A DNA stretch of 64,000 nt from Takakia lepidozioides (lineage: Eukaryota > Streptophyta > Takakiopsida > Takakiales > Takakiaceae): positions 19,902,001 to 19,966,000 of the forward strand of contig CM060733.1 in NCBI GenBank assembly GCA_030704615.1. The letters run 5' to 3'. Positions 10,369 to 22,718 of this stretch are shown one piece after another. The position numbers and the translations under genes were made by a program. Within the stretch, counting starts at the first letter, position 1, and each line of letters begins with the position of its first letter. The notes below the pieces were generated by a model. It had not been told where the DNA came from, ran no database searches, and saw nothing but the letters and a program-made list of their open reading frames with translations.

Positions 10369-11485
10369 TGTCGCGCGGCTTTTACTCACCCATCCCTTCG
10401 CTATCCGAGGCGGAAACTCCAAGATAGAAGAGTTGGAAATCTCTAAGTACTCAGCCCGCGCAGAACAATCAGTCATGACCTACAGCTAGTGTATCATGGG
10501 GGTGTTTCCTATTTGTTTCCCTTTTCGCATTCATCTTAGCTACCTTACCATTGATAATTACGTATTAGTTTCCTTCACTCCTCCATTCAATCCACAGCTT
10601 CACTCAGATCTCTCTACACAGTGTGATTGTATCGTATAAATATCAGATTATGATTTATCAGGTATCAGGCCGAAGCCATTGTATCTCTATTCTCCTCTAC
10701 AATATCCCTACGGCTTTGCATCTAACAAGCATCTACTAATCCTCCTTCATCGTGCTCTCCGATCTCCGCTTCCGCCTGACTCCCAAGTCCTCCCCGAATA
10801 ATGATCTCATCATAATCCCCGTTCTTCCCTTTATCCTCCTATCCGCGGTTCTAACCGTTTCCCTCTCTAACCGTCGTATGTGAACTAACATGTTCCCTTC
10901 TCTGGTGTTGTTCCCCACAGTCGTTCCCTGTCCTACTCTTCGTTCCCTATTATCGTGACAGCTGTGTCAAGCGGTGACTGGCTGTGTTTGGCTGTGTCGG
11001 GCTGTGACTGGCTGTGTGGCTATGCCGGGCTGTGACTGGCTGTGTGGGCTGTGTCTGCTGTGACGACTGTGACGGGCTGTGTGGGCTGTGTGGGCTGTGA
11101 CGACTGTGACGGGCTGTGTTGGCTGTGACGGCTGTGTGGGCTGTGTGGGCTGTGACGGCTGTGTCGGGCTGTGTGGGCTGTGTGGGCTGTGTCGGCTGTG
11201 TGGGCTGTGACGGCTGTGACGGGCTGTGTTGGCTGTGACGGCTGTGTGGGCTGTGTGGGCTGTGTGGGTGTGACGGCTGTGTGGGCTGTGTGGGCTGTGT
11301 GGGCTGTGTCGGCTGTGTGGGCTGTGACGGCTGTGACGGCTGTGTGGGCTGTGTGGGTTGTGTAACCCCCTTCTACAGTGCTCTGCTGTCACCCCTAAGG
11401 TTCCTGTTTGTCTCAGTCTGTGCAAAAATTAAGGGTACCCTACAGATCCCGTATAAGTGTCTAAGTCCCCTACAGTCCTCTAACA
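10369..11485 (-). repeat. 3' LTR of the nested gypsy element
   Basis: Element sense is minus. The copy contains a minisatellite of 9-bp units (GGCTGTGTG or GGCTGTGAC) at about 10967-11365. It is preceded by AAGAT on the left and bounded on the right by the polypurine tract at 11486-11505. Confidence 0.9.
10967..11365. repeat. GGCTGTG 9-bp minisatellite inside the LTR
   Basis: Dozens of tandem GGCTGTGTG/GGCTGTGAC units. Because the unit is 9 bp it stays open in several frames and gives spurious His/Ser/Pro or Cys/Val/Gly repeat ORFs on both strands. The partner array is at about 21700-22095, and a related looser array lies inside the element at 13865-14370. Confidence 0.9.
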
Positions 11486-11782
11486 TTACCCCTTCCCCCC
11501 TCAAAAAGCCGTGTCCTCACGGTTTACTGTTTTCGAGTAGCAAACCTTTGTGAGTGATCACTTTGTTGACGTTGAGAGTTTCGTGGTGGGCTGTGTGTAC
11601 GAGCCCGAGGTCTGTCTCTGGTTGATGGAGATGGTTGATTACTACCTGGATAAGTGAGGCCTTCTGGAGGCTGATATCGAGGTAATCTTTCCGGCAGAGG
11701 AGATCCCCTTTGTTTCTTCGCTTCCATCTGAATTGTATAGTCTTCTCCCATGTCAAAAGAATTTTGTGAAGAACCAGTTGTA

Positions 11783-13414
11783 TCATGGGTAATTGATACA
11801 TGGGAGAATCTCATTTGGAACATGGGTTTTGACATAAGTCCCCAACAAATTAAGTGTCCTGCCTATGGAACTCATCAGCATTTCCTGTTGAGGGTCATCA
11901 TGGTGAGGTTGCTGCTGTTCCTCCCGATCTTCAACAGTATGATGTCTCACTAACCATTCAGACCATTGTCCCACCGGATTTTCTTCCTGAACTACTTCAT
12001 TCATGACCGGTGCTACAGTGTCATGGCCTTCTGCCTGTGGTACCTCCAACACAGGTGTGTGCATTATATGCACCTCAGGATTTCCTTTGGGCAACTGTTG
12101 CACCTCTGGGATTTCTGTCTCCTTTACCAGACCAGAATATTCATAGAGAAGGTCCCCTTTCTCTATTTCTGCCACTATCTGCTCTGTAGTTGGAATCTCT
12201 ATCCCTTCACTTTCCAAATCAATTATTTCGGTTTGAGCTGCATGGATAACTTGTGACCTTGTGACAAGTCGTTCAAGTGGCTGTGTTGGTTGTGATGCAG
12301 AAGTAACTTCTTCCTCCCTCTCTGAAGGTCCTGCTTCCAGTAATAACATTCTTTTGTGCTGCTGTGCCCCTTCCTGGTTATGAGCTTGGGAAACATTATC
12401 ATGCGGAATCCGTGAAGCCAGTGGATCCGCCACTACAGTCTTTCCCCTTCTCTGCCTCTTAGTCTCTGGTTGTGCTGCTAGTCCACCCTCACTGTGTGAA
12501 GAGCCTTGCTCTTCCATTGCAGTTGTTTCTGGCTCAAACACTCCCATTTCCTTCCTTTCTTGTGCATTAAGTATGCCCGAACTAAGGATTATTTGAGCAA
12601 TGATTGGGCCAGACACTATGATAGGAGATTTGCGGTAGTACTTTGTAATCTTTTCATCTCCTCTACCAGTGCGTTGTACATTATGTCCGCCCATAGTACC
12701 TCTTGTCCCTTCAAGCCTTTGAGGATTTCCTCTGTGAAGGATTTGCTCAAATATTGTTGGTTCTGTTTCAGGGCAATCAGAACGTTCAATACTTGGCTTA
12801 TGTCTTTTAACCCTGGGTACACAGCTTTGGTACAAGCATAACCCTGAGTTTTAAAGAAACTCCCTTCTTGGAATAAATCCTCTATTTGCAGTCTTTTCCC
12901 TGTGTTCTTCCACATACACATGACCTGCTGGCAATTGAAACAATTGCTGGAGGTATAGGGGAGTAATCATTAATTCAACTCCCTTCACCGTTGTTGTTCC
13001 TGTCTTTGGCTCAAAGTTCTGCAAAAATTGTAACATGTACTGTCTATGGTGTAGTGTCCAATCCTTGCTTTGCAATCCTTCCAATCTTAGCTCCTTCAGT
13101 ATCTTTGTCGCCTGTGGGGTAGCCATCGTTTGTTTCTGCAGAATGGTGGTGCTCTTCACCCTGATTTCCTCCATTCCTCTCACTCTCTTCATCTTAGACT
13201 CACCGAACTTTGGCTGTAACAACTGCAGGAGTGCCTGTAGTGCACAAAGCAGAAACGTATGGTTGCCGCAGAAAGCTATGGGTAACCTCTTGTAAGCCTG
13301 CGGGGCTTGCAAGCATTGTTCAAGAGAAAAGCTCTGCTCTTTCGTTTCGTGTCTCTGCCACTGCGTAAGTAATATTGCGAGCGTAATGTCTGTTAGTTCC
13401 TCCATAGTTTCCAA
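11783..13414 (-). pseudogene. Extra ORFs downstream of integrase in the nested gypsy element
   Basis: Two sense-strand open stretches, 12851-13414 (187 codons, begins METMEELTDI) and 11783-12835 (350 codons, rich in Glu/Gln), lie between integrase and the 3' LTR and overlap in different frames around 12840. Together they look like one frameshifted protein of roughly 500 residues. Some plant gypsy lineages carry an additional ORF at this place. I see no transmembrane or envelope-like segment and no known domain. Confidence 0.5.
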
Positions 13415-13429
13415 GTTATAGCATTATGG

Positions 13430-14460
13430 CCTGTCCTGTCGAGACGCCCGTTACTCTGAACGACGCCGCCTCTTGCGCTCAATTTCCTCCATTTTCTTGA
13501 TCATTTTTCTGGTTTTCTATTGGCTGTGGCCGCTGTGACTGGATTTTAACTTTTATCTTCTTTAGTGGACTTTCCCTGTTGGATAGTCCACTAGGATCAC
13601 ACATGCGACATGAATTCGGCTTTCTGTACTTGCCGTTCGTTCTGTTTCCCTTTTTCCGTAATCATTAATGGGTCCGCCTTTCATCCCTTTTGACGGCCGT
13701 TCTTGTCCTCTTTTTTTTGACACCTGTCCTTGCACTTCATTCTCTGCTGTGTGTCGCACCCTGACCTCCACGTGTCTATTTTTAAATTAATTTCCGTTTC
13801 TTCTTCCTTCAGCCATTTTACTGAAGTTTTTATGTGTCCACTTGTCACTGATTCTATGGATCGTGTAACTTTAGTAGGCTGTCTTGAGCTGTGATAGGCT
13901 GTGTTGCACTGTGGTAAGCTGTGATAGGCTGTGACACGCTGCGGTAGGTGGATAGGCTGTGTCACGCCTTGCTGGGTGTGGTGGTGTGTCACGTCGTTGA
14001 GTTGGGATGGTGTGGCTTGGTTGTGTGCGCTGTGGTTGGCTGTGGTCAGTGAGGTGTGATAGGGTGTGCGTGATGGGCTGTGGTGAGCTGTGGTGCGCCT
14101 TGCTGGGCTGTGGTTGGCTGTGTCACGTCGTGATGGGCTGTGATAGGCTGTTTATCGTGATGGGCTGTGATAGGCTGTGGTGCGCCTGCTGGGCTGTGTT
14201 GGCTGTGTCACGTCGTGATGGGCTCTTGTGTGTCACGCCGTGATGGGCTGTGTGTTGGTGATAGGCTGTGGTGCGCCCTTGGCTGGGCTGTGGATAGGCT
14301 GTGTCACGCCTTGATGGGCTGTGATAGGCTGTGTCCGCCTGTGTTTGTGTTTGCCCCCCCCTGTCGATAGGCTGTGGCCTCACTTGCGCTTGCAAGTTTG
14401 CCCCTCCCGTCCGTCCGTTCGTACTGACTGCCTGAGCCCGACTCACCTCTATGGGTTCCA
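13430..14460. repeat. Non-coding spacer with GGCTGTGATA-type repeats
   Basis: Spacer of the nested gypsy element. From about 13865 to 14370 it consists of irregular repeats built from GGCTGTGATAG, GGCTGTGGTGCGCC and GTGTCACGCC. The units are related to, but longer than, the LTR minisatellite. No gene is visible. Confidence 0.7.
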
Positions 14461-14470
14461 CACACCATGT

Positions 14471-17400
14471 TCATAACATCATGGTGCAGACCCGTGACTG
14501 CTTTGCGTCCAGTTCATACATGCAAATCACTGTGCAGGCCGGTTTGTCATGGATACCACTGTACCCCTTCACGATTGCATTGACTCTTCCCAGCATTTCC
14601 TTGTAATGGTTTTGTAACATGGCTGTGTTGTTATCATACATCTTTTGTATGACATAAGGTCCTTCCATGGTGATTTAAGCTTAGAAGCTTGAATCTTTCC
14701 TTTCTTCTGCAACCATAGAAACAAATCCCCCGTCTTAAAAGTCTTTTTAATTTGCCTTTCATCAAACTGTTCCTTTCGCTTCATCTGAATTCTGGTCATA
14801 TTATCAGCTGCATCACTCGACGTATTCTTCCACATGGTATATATTCGGCGTTTCCTGACCTTGATGGAGTTCGCAATTCCATTCTTTTCCCCCACTCTGT
14901 TCCCATGGTATGGTAACAGGAATTCCACTGGAAGTAGGCTTCCATACCATAAACTAATTGGAATGGTGTATACTTAGTGGTGACTTTATATGAAGTCCTG
15001 TATGACCACAAGCTGTCAGCAGCTTTGTATCCCAATCCGTTCTGTTTGCATTGACTATCTTAGCAAGATAGTACATAGTATTTGTTGGTAGCCTCTGCCT
15101 GTCCATTACCCTGTGGGTAATATGTTGTACTCTTTCTATGCACAATCAAAACTTTTAGTCAATAACTCAATGGTCTCATTCATGAAGTGACTTCCTTGTC
15201 ACTGATATAATATTCTAAGGGACATCCAAATCGTGTAAGTATGTTCTCGTACAGGAACCTTGCTGTGGACTTGGCTGTGTGTCCCTCAAAGCTTAGCTTC
15301 CACCCACTTTGTAGTATAATCAGTGGGTGGCTGTAATTATGTACCTGTTTCGTGGTATTCTTGGATGGTGGATTAATTGGTCCAACAAAGTCTAGTCCCC
15401 ATTTCTGAAATGGTTCCGTAGGCATTGTAGGATGCAAGGCCATTCTTCCAGATCTCTGCAAAGGTCCTAGCCTCTGACATTCATCACACTTCTGACAATA
15501 CTCATGTACATCTTTGAACACCGTAGGCACAAACCATACCTGCGAGTAGTATCTTCTACTGGTAGTCCTCTCTCTTCTCCAAAATGACCTCCAGCCACTC
15601 CTTTTATGAACTTCCTCCAAGACTTTATTTACTTCATGGTGGTACAAGCATCGTTTTAGTACTCCATCAGGTCCTAACTTATACATCTGCTTCCTACCAT
15701 AGTATAAGGTAAAGCTCTGATAGCAATTCTTTTCCTTTGCTCCTTACCATAACTAGGTGGGCACTGACCATGAGCAAGGTAGTATCTGATGGCCACTGCC
15801 AATCTAACCATTCATCTGCACTTCCTGCACCTCCATTACAAATAAACTCGCATCAGGTAATGATCGTCCACTCCTGTGGCGGCCTCTCCTGTTGTTAGTC
15901 GTGACAAATGATCTGCCACAAGATGCAAACGGCCAGGCTTGTAAAATAACCTCGAACTCAAACTCATGCAAGATTATTAACCACCTCGCTATCCTTCCAC
16001 TTATCAAAGGTTTGTTCACCAGATATATCAGAGCCTGGTGATCCACATAAAACATAAACTTCTTCCCAATAGGTAATGCCTGAATTTCTTCACTGCATAG
16101 ATCATTGCCAATGCTCTCTTTCGTTGTGCTATAGTTCCTCTCAGCACTGTTCATCAACCGGCTAGCATAGTACACAGGTGAATCTATATTCCCTGTACAT
16201 TCTGGGCTAAACCGCTCCCCAATTGCTTCTCCTGATGCATCGCATGAACATGAAATACTACATGCCAGTGAGGGTTAATCAGCACAGGTGTAGTGTTACT
16301 GACAGTGTAAGTTCCTCAAACGCCTGTTGACATTCAGCTGTCCATGCAAACACTGCATCTTTCTTCAGAAGCTTGCTCAATGGTGCTGCTATTTGTGCAT
16401 ACCTTTTGACAAATCTTCTGTAATAACTGGTTTGCCCAAGAATCTCCTTAAACTCTTAACATTCACTGGTGGTGGAGAGACTTTAATGGACTCTGTCTTC
16501 CTGGGATCCACAAGAAGTCCCTTCTTACACACTTGTGTCCCAGAAGCACCCCTGAGTTCACACAGAAAGTACACTTCTCTGGATTCAAGCCCAGACCTCT
16601 CATCCTGCATCTGGCCAGGCATAACTCCAATTTATGCAAGTGCTCATTCTTAGAGCTGTACACACTGAAATCATCCAAAAACACCTGCATGAAATCATCA
16701 GATACTCTTGAAAAGATTCACTTATCACTCTCTGAAAGGTCGCTGGTGCATTACAAAGTCCAAAGGGCATGACTTTGTATGCATAAGCCCCCCAGTCTGT
16801 GATGAAAGCTGTTTTCCCTTGGTCTTCTTCTGCCACTTGCACTTGATTATAACCACTGAAGCCATCCATGAATGAGTACATCTCATGGCCTGCCACAGTG
16901 TCTAATACTGCTTCTGTGAATGGCAAAGGGAAAGGATCTTTCTTCGTACAAGCATTCAGCTTCTTATAGTTCACACATACTCTTAGTTTGCCATTCTTCT
17001 TGGGAACTATAACAATGGGTGACAACCAAGTTGTATACTCTATTGGGTATATAAACTTAGCCTCAGCAACTTCTTTATCTCTTCTCCAACCTTCTGTGCG
17101 TAGTTGGGATTCATTCTATACCTCGCTGCTTGATTGGCACTGACCCTGGTTCCAGTTCAATTTTATGCTGACAGACTTCAGGTGGTATCCCTTTTAGATC
17201 TCATAGCTCCAAGCAAATACATCTCTGTATTTGATGAACAAGCTTTTAGCTTCTTCGAAGAATTCCGGCTCCAAATCAGCTCCTACTTTCACCATCCTTG
17301 GTTCTCCGGAGTTCCCACATTTACTTCTCTCACCTGCTCATCAGCTGTGATTGTCCAACCAGTCACCACTTCATCCTGTAAGCTCACAGTGGCTGGTTCT

Positions 17401-18056
17401 TCTAGGATTTCTATTTCTCCTTCTCTTTCTTCATAGAAATGTGATGGGTAAATGCTGGTTTCTTCTTCGTTGGTGTTGCTGTCACTACACCACAGCAGAT
17501 ACCTCTCAAACAACTTAGGCTTTCCAGCCGCATCTCTGCAACTTGCTCCCACTCTGGGGTTGCAGCAAATAGGGTAGCTTCCTGCTCCTCATCCAGTCCT
17601 CCCCTCCAGTCATACTCTCTGACTCCTCGAGGTCTTTCTGTAGCAGGTAATCTACTAGATTCTTTGTGGTAATTTGTATCTCGTGCATCCCATTATGCAC
17701 AGTTAGTAACTGAGAATTCCAGTCATGGAATACCCTGGCCTGTTTCAGCCACGGACGTCCCAATCATAAGGAATAAGCCTCCATGACTTCATCCATTTTA
17801 ATACAGTTACTGTGATCAGAAAGATCATTTTCTGTATCTGTATCTTAACTCCTCTTATTAATCCCAATGGCTGTACACGTCTTTGATCTGCCATTGTTAC
17901 TGTAAATGGGGCTGGTTTCATGTTACTTAGACCAAGCTTCTTCCTTAATTGGTCTGTCATGATATTTACTCCAGAACCACCATCTATCAGTACATCAGTT
18001 AGTTCTGTGCTTCCAATTCTCAATTGGATTACTGGCATAGAATCATCAAAGTCCAT
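14471..18056 (-). pseudogene. Protease-RT-RNaseH-integrase region of the nested gypsy element
   Basis: Fragments in shifting frames give, in order: an aspartic protease (LIDGGSGVNIM, then GRPWLKQARVFHDW) at 17745-18056 and 17515-17763; reverse transcriptase (VPKKNGKLRVCVNYKKLN, MPFGLCNAPATFQRVI, and FLDDFSVYS in a second frame) at 16460-17025; RNase H (YVDHQALIYLVNKP) at 15804-16175; integrase zinc-binding and catalytic parts (YCQKCDECQRLG, WGLDFVGPINPPS) at 15180-15686; and the integrase C-terminus to 14471. The frame breaks fall mostly at homopolymers or short runs, and some may be sequence error rather than decay. Confidence 0.8.
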
Positions 18057-18559
18057 GACTGGTTCTCGCCCTTCGGCTTCACAGATAACTGGTCACCTTG
18101 CTGTTCAGGTCTGTGTTTCCTGTTTCTTGGGCAATTCGATTGATTGCCTGATACAGCCTGTGCCTACAATAGGTGCCACAGCTAATAGCTGTCCCATGGT
18201 AATTCTGCTTTGGTCTGACATATTACTTCAGCCAAAGTCTCTTCATTACTTTGCATGTCTGCATCTTCTTTTCTCCTTTCTCCTCCACTCTCCTCTTTTC
18301 TCCATCCGAATCAGAGGAATCTGCCACAGGAATATCAGTACTCTTTTGCATTTCCCTTATAGTATCTGCCACTTCCTTGTGCAGTTCCTTCTCATCCTTC
18401 CAAGTCTCTTCATCTTCAGGCATATCATTGCCACTTCCAGTTCTCCTTCTTCCTCTTCTACTGGAGGTATTAGTTTAGCTTTACTTCTTGTTACTATCAT
18501 TGTACTTATTCTGGTACAACACATGGCCTAACCATGTGAGCTGCCACCACTGGGCCCTC

Positions 18560-21060
18560 ATTCACAGGAGCTCTCATCTCATTCTGGTGTCTTATCCAGA
18601 ATGAACAGGCTGCCTTGCGATGTCCTGGCTGATTACAATAGTAACATAGCTCTTCACCATTGGGTCCTCGCCCTTGGTCTGGTCTTGGATTATTTCTATA
18701 ATCCTGATTCCCGGGCTGGTAATTCCCCCCGGATTACCCTGATAGTTGCCTCTGGAATTTCCTTGGTAATTCCCTCTTGAATTACCTCTTCCTTCCATGC
18801 CATGTTATAACCACCAGACCTACCATAGTGGTCCTGATCATTGCTTCTTCTGGCTGGGGTTGCACCTGATGCACCCTCACTTGCCTAGGTTCTCTGCAGC
18901 TGTCCTTCTGTTGTAGTAACAATTCTCAGTAGAATGGTTATCCATTTTACAGATAGTACAGTGTTTCTCCTTCATGTGGCATTCTGTAGTGGTATGGCCT
19001 TCATTCTGGCACTTTGCACACCATACACCTTCCTCCAATGTGTTGCAGCCTCTGTGGCATACTTCTTCAAGATTTCTTCCAATCTTTTCTCATAGTTACC
19101 TCTTCAACTTTCCTTTCTCTTACTCTTCTTTTTAGTTCTTGCTCTTCTTCTTCATCTGACTCATCTCAGAGTCCTCATCTTCCTTTTCTCTCTCCTGAGC
19201 ATTCCCAATTGCTCAATTCTGTTCGCAGTTTCAAATGCCTCCTCCACTGTATTATGGGGTAACATATCCACTTTCTTCTGCAACTCTGGTCTTAGTCCAC
19301 TCACAAACCAAGTCTTCTGTAAACCGGGTGCTGGTACTGCAGCCAGCTTTTTCATCATCAATTCCATCTTCTCCATATACTCTTCAACAGTTTCATGTTC
19401 TTCTGCTTCAGCTGTTGTAAACTTCCATACACTTCATCCTCAGTTTTACTTGTCCTGAACCTATTTCGAAATGCTGTATTCAAGCCATTCCAGGTTAGGA
19501 AATGATTATCAGGAATCTTGCATACCATTCACTTGCTTTCTTGATAAGTGAACAAGGAAACAGTCTCATCTTGGCATCATCGCCATTCTCATTGTTCACT
19601 ATACACATGTGCTCAAATTGGTAATGTGTACATCGGGATCCCCTTTTCCTGAATATATTGGAAAGGGTGGTTTTGCCCGTGTTGGTTGTAACGCCATCTG
19701 TGGCCCTACCTTCTGCCCACTGACAGGTGCTGGCACCCTTGCTGGTGCTGGTCCTTCTGGACCTGTTGTTTTTGTGGTGGATCTTCCACCAAGTGGTGGC
19801 CCTTGAGCACTCCCGCTTCTGGCCCCACGATATTCACAGTATTCCAAGCTTCAGTTGCACTACTTCCCCACTCCCTGTCCCACAGAGCCAGATCCAGGCA
19901 GCCCGCCTGATCCCCTGAGCCGACACCTTCGTTGGCCTGTGATCCAAGTGCTCCACTTGATCCAGGTCCAACGGGTTGGGATGTCCTGGTTGTAGTCTCA
20001 ACCTCAGCTGTGGGTCTACTTCTTCATATTCTTCCTCTTCCAATTTCTTCTCTGTTTTCATCATTCAAGTTCTGCCCTTGGGTTTCTTCTTCACTCATGT
20101 AACTCAACTGTAATGGTGTTGGAGAGTCTGAACTCTCCGTTGGCTCTGCCACATCCTCATCTCCTTCTTCATCTTCTGCTTCAGAAACTGGAGTTCCTGC
20201 TTTTGGTGTTCCATGCCAACTTTTATCAAAGATTTCTGTTAAATCTTTTATCCAAGGATGTACCTCAGATCTTTCACCTCTGATTGATCTTCTTCCTGTA
20301 CCAATTCCCTTAATCTTTCTTGCAAAGAAACAGAAGGAGTGGCATCCAACTCTAGTTCTTCCGGTATAGGTGATGCACTTTTTGATCTTGATGGTGTGAG
20401 AGGTCCAGATGATTCCCCTATGTCTATTCCTCTCTCCCAAAGATATGGATAATTAGCTTTCAGATAGCTTTCCTTTTTATGAATATCTTGTCGTCTAGCT
20501 TCTCTTTCATCACTCATGTCCATGTCTTTCATTTCTTTTAATGTGGCAATAACCAAAACTCTCTTCTGTAATATCTCTCGTATATGCCTGGATTTCTTTC
20601 AAGCTTCAATGCACCTTGGCTATACTTGAAGTCTCCGTTACCATATAACCATATGGCAAACAAGTCTGAAAAGCTGTTCTTGGTGTGAGTTTGATCCACA
20701 AAATCCCTTGGAATCCAATCTTTACCAGTACAAGCTCTTCATGCATATGAGTATAAACATTCACCTTTCTTCTTCCCAGCCTTCAAACTCTACTCGTTTA
20801 ATGGATAGCAATGCTATCACATAAACCAATGTTGGTAACCAACGTGCTCTTCCTCTACAGGCTACCTGATAAATCTTTATCACTCCTTTCTCCAGACCCC
20901 ATTCTGGATCAGCATCATGCACTCGTTTAAGAATATTTTCTTTACATCCGTCTGGCAATTCCAAGAACCTTTGAAAGAACTGTTTGGACAATCTTTTCTT
21001 CCGTTTCACAGGGAATTTGATTCACTTCAAATTCTTTAATGGTCCAACCACCATGATCCC
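18560..21060 (-). pseudogene. Gag region of the nested gypsy element
   Basis: Frameshifted fragments. An N-terminal leader ORF (20761-21226) begins inside the LTR. Middle pieces include NTVEEAFETANRIEQLGM (19161-19376), typical of a gypsy capsid C-terminus. Zinc knuckles follow (CYYCNQPGHRKAAC near 18640, with CAKCQNEGHTTTEC and CTICKMDNHSTENC near 18920-19020). Three CCHC boxes is more than the usual one or two. Confidence 0.7.
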
Positions 21061-21118
21061 ACCAGATGCCTGTCACATCTGGTTGTTCATGTCCCAGTTC
21101 CCCAGTATGGTCGCCAAA

Positions 21119-22215
21119 TGTCGCGCGGCTTTTACTCACCCATCCCTTCGCTATCCGAGGCGGAAACTCCAAGATAGAAGAGTTGGAAATCTCTAAGTAC
21201 TCAGCCCGCGCAGAACAATCAGTCATGACCTACAGCTAGTGTATCATGGGGGTGTTTCCTATTTGTTTCCCTTTTCGCATTCATCTTAGCTACCTTACCA
21301 TTGATAATTACGTATTAGTTCCTTCACTCCTCAATCAATCCACAGCTTCACTCAGATCTCTCTAACAGTGTGATTGTATCGTATAATATCAGATTAGATT
21401 TTATCAGGTTATCAGGCCGAAGCCATTGTATCTTTTCTCCTACAATATCCTACGGCTTTGCATCTAACAAGCATCTACTAATCCTCCTTCATCGTGCTCT
21501 GATCTCTGCTTCCGCTGACTCCCAAGTCCTCCCCGAATAATGATCTCATCATTAATCCCCGTTCTTCCTTTATCCTCCTATCCGCGGTTCTAACCGTTTC
21601 CCTCTCTAACCGTCGTATGTGAACTAACATGTTCCATTCTCTGGTGTTGTTCCCCACAGTCGTTCCTGTCCTACTCTTCGTTCCCTATTATCGTGAAGCT
21701 GTGTCAAGCGGTGATGGCTGTGTTTGGCTGTGTCGGGCTGTGACTGGCTGTGTGGCTATGCCGGCTGTGACTGGCTGTGTGGGCTGGTCTGCTGTGACGA
21801 CTGTGACGGGGGTTGGGCTGTGTGGGCTGTGACGACTGTGACGGGCTGTGTTGGCTGTGACGGCTGTGTGGGCTGTGTGGCTGTGACGGCTGTGTCGGGC
21901 CTGTGTGGCTGTGTGTGGCTGTGTCGCGCTGTGTGGGCTGTGAGGACTGGGACGGCTGTTGTGTTGTTTGGTTGTGTGACGGCTGTGTGGGCTGTGTGGG
22001 CTGTACGGGTGTGTGGGATGTGTGGGCTGTGTGGGCTGTTGTAGGCTGTGTGGGCTGTGACGGGTGTTGTGTGACGGCTGTGTGGGTGTTGTGTAACCCC
22101 CTTCTACATGCTTTTCGCTGTCACCTACGGTTCCTGTTTGTCTCAGTCTGTGCAAAAATTAAGGGTACCCTACAGATCCGTAGGAAGTGTCTAAGTCCCC
22201 TACAGTCCTCTAACA
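21119..22215 (-). repeat. 5' LTR of the nested gypsy element
   Basis: About the first 200 bp match the partner LTR exactly. The rest differs mainly by one-base and short indels, plus unit-number changes in the GGCTGTG minisatellite (about 21700-22095). The PBS-like sequence lies immediately left, and AAGAT lies immediately right. Confidence 0.9.
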
Positions 22216-22427
22216 AAGATGTAATAGCCACAGCCGTACTAAGTCCTCTATCACTGTCCCTATTGTACTCAAACTCTATAGACCAAGAGGCTGGGTACAA
22301 GAGTAGCCCCATCGTTAGTCGCCATCTTGCAATCTGTGAACTTGAGCCAGGACCTCGTGTGTTCAAGGTCTCCTAGTAGCTGGGCCTTGCGTTGCTTGTT
22401 AGCCTCCCATGGTTGTATCCACTCCCA

Positions 22428-22718
22428 CTATCCAATGCACCAATCCCCATCTGGAACCATCTCAAGAGGTGGAGTCAAGCACCCCATATGCCAACCTCTA
22501 GAGCATCGATCACACACCAGCATGGTGGCTGCCCCTTTAGCAGACCCACACAACATGCACCTCAAACCTGCAGATACCACTGCCAGGTTTGGGTCAATCC
22601 TGCCATCGACATTCGGAAGGTGACATGGCGCACAATTACGCACATGGTCCTTCCAAGTTATGCCATCCCGACCCTCCAAGACCAAGACGCCTGAGGGCAA
22701 GACCTCTCGAACCCTCAA
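22428..22718 (-). pseudogene. PHD finger at the C-terminus of pol, one frame away
   Basis: The stop at the end of the main pol ORF (22715) overlaps an open stretch in another frame. That stretch continues the integrase C-terminus (TWKDHVRNCAPCHLPN) into a PHD zinc finger: CMLC, LVCDRC, WHMGC, GDWC. The final cysteine pair is incomplete because a stop follows GDWCIG. A one-base change in pol would put the finger back in frame, so this is probably a recent frameshift. PHD fingers read histone H3 tails, so in a retrotransposon the domain could guide integration, as chromodomains do. Confidence 0.7.

Larger units (their letters stand above)
10369..22215 (-). mobile_element. Second Ty3/gypsy retrotransposon, nested in the methyltransferase element
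   Basis: LTRs at 10369-11485 (1117 bp) and 21119-22215 (1097 bp) begin TGTCGCGCGG and end CTCTAACA on the plus strand. A perfect 5-bp target duplication AAGAT flanks the element (10364-10368 and 22216-22220). In element sense (minus) the PBS-like TTTGGCGACCATACTGGGGA follows the 5' LTR, and a strong polypurine tract (GAGGGGGGAAGGGG) precedes the 3' LTR. The order gag, protease (DGGSGVN), RT, RNase H, integrase, extra ORFs is visible but broken by many frameshifts. It splits the 3' untranslated part of the older methyltransferase element. Confidence 0.9.

Noticed and set aside
10967-11425. 152-codon His/Ser/Pro-repeat ORF and Trp/Val/Gly/Cys-repeat ORFs on the other strand
   Set aside because: They are produced by the 9-bp GGCTGTG minisatellite in LTRs, which is open in several frames.
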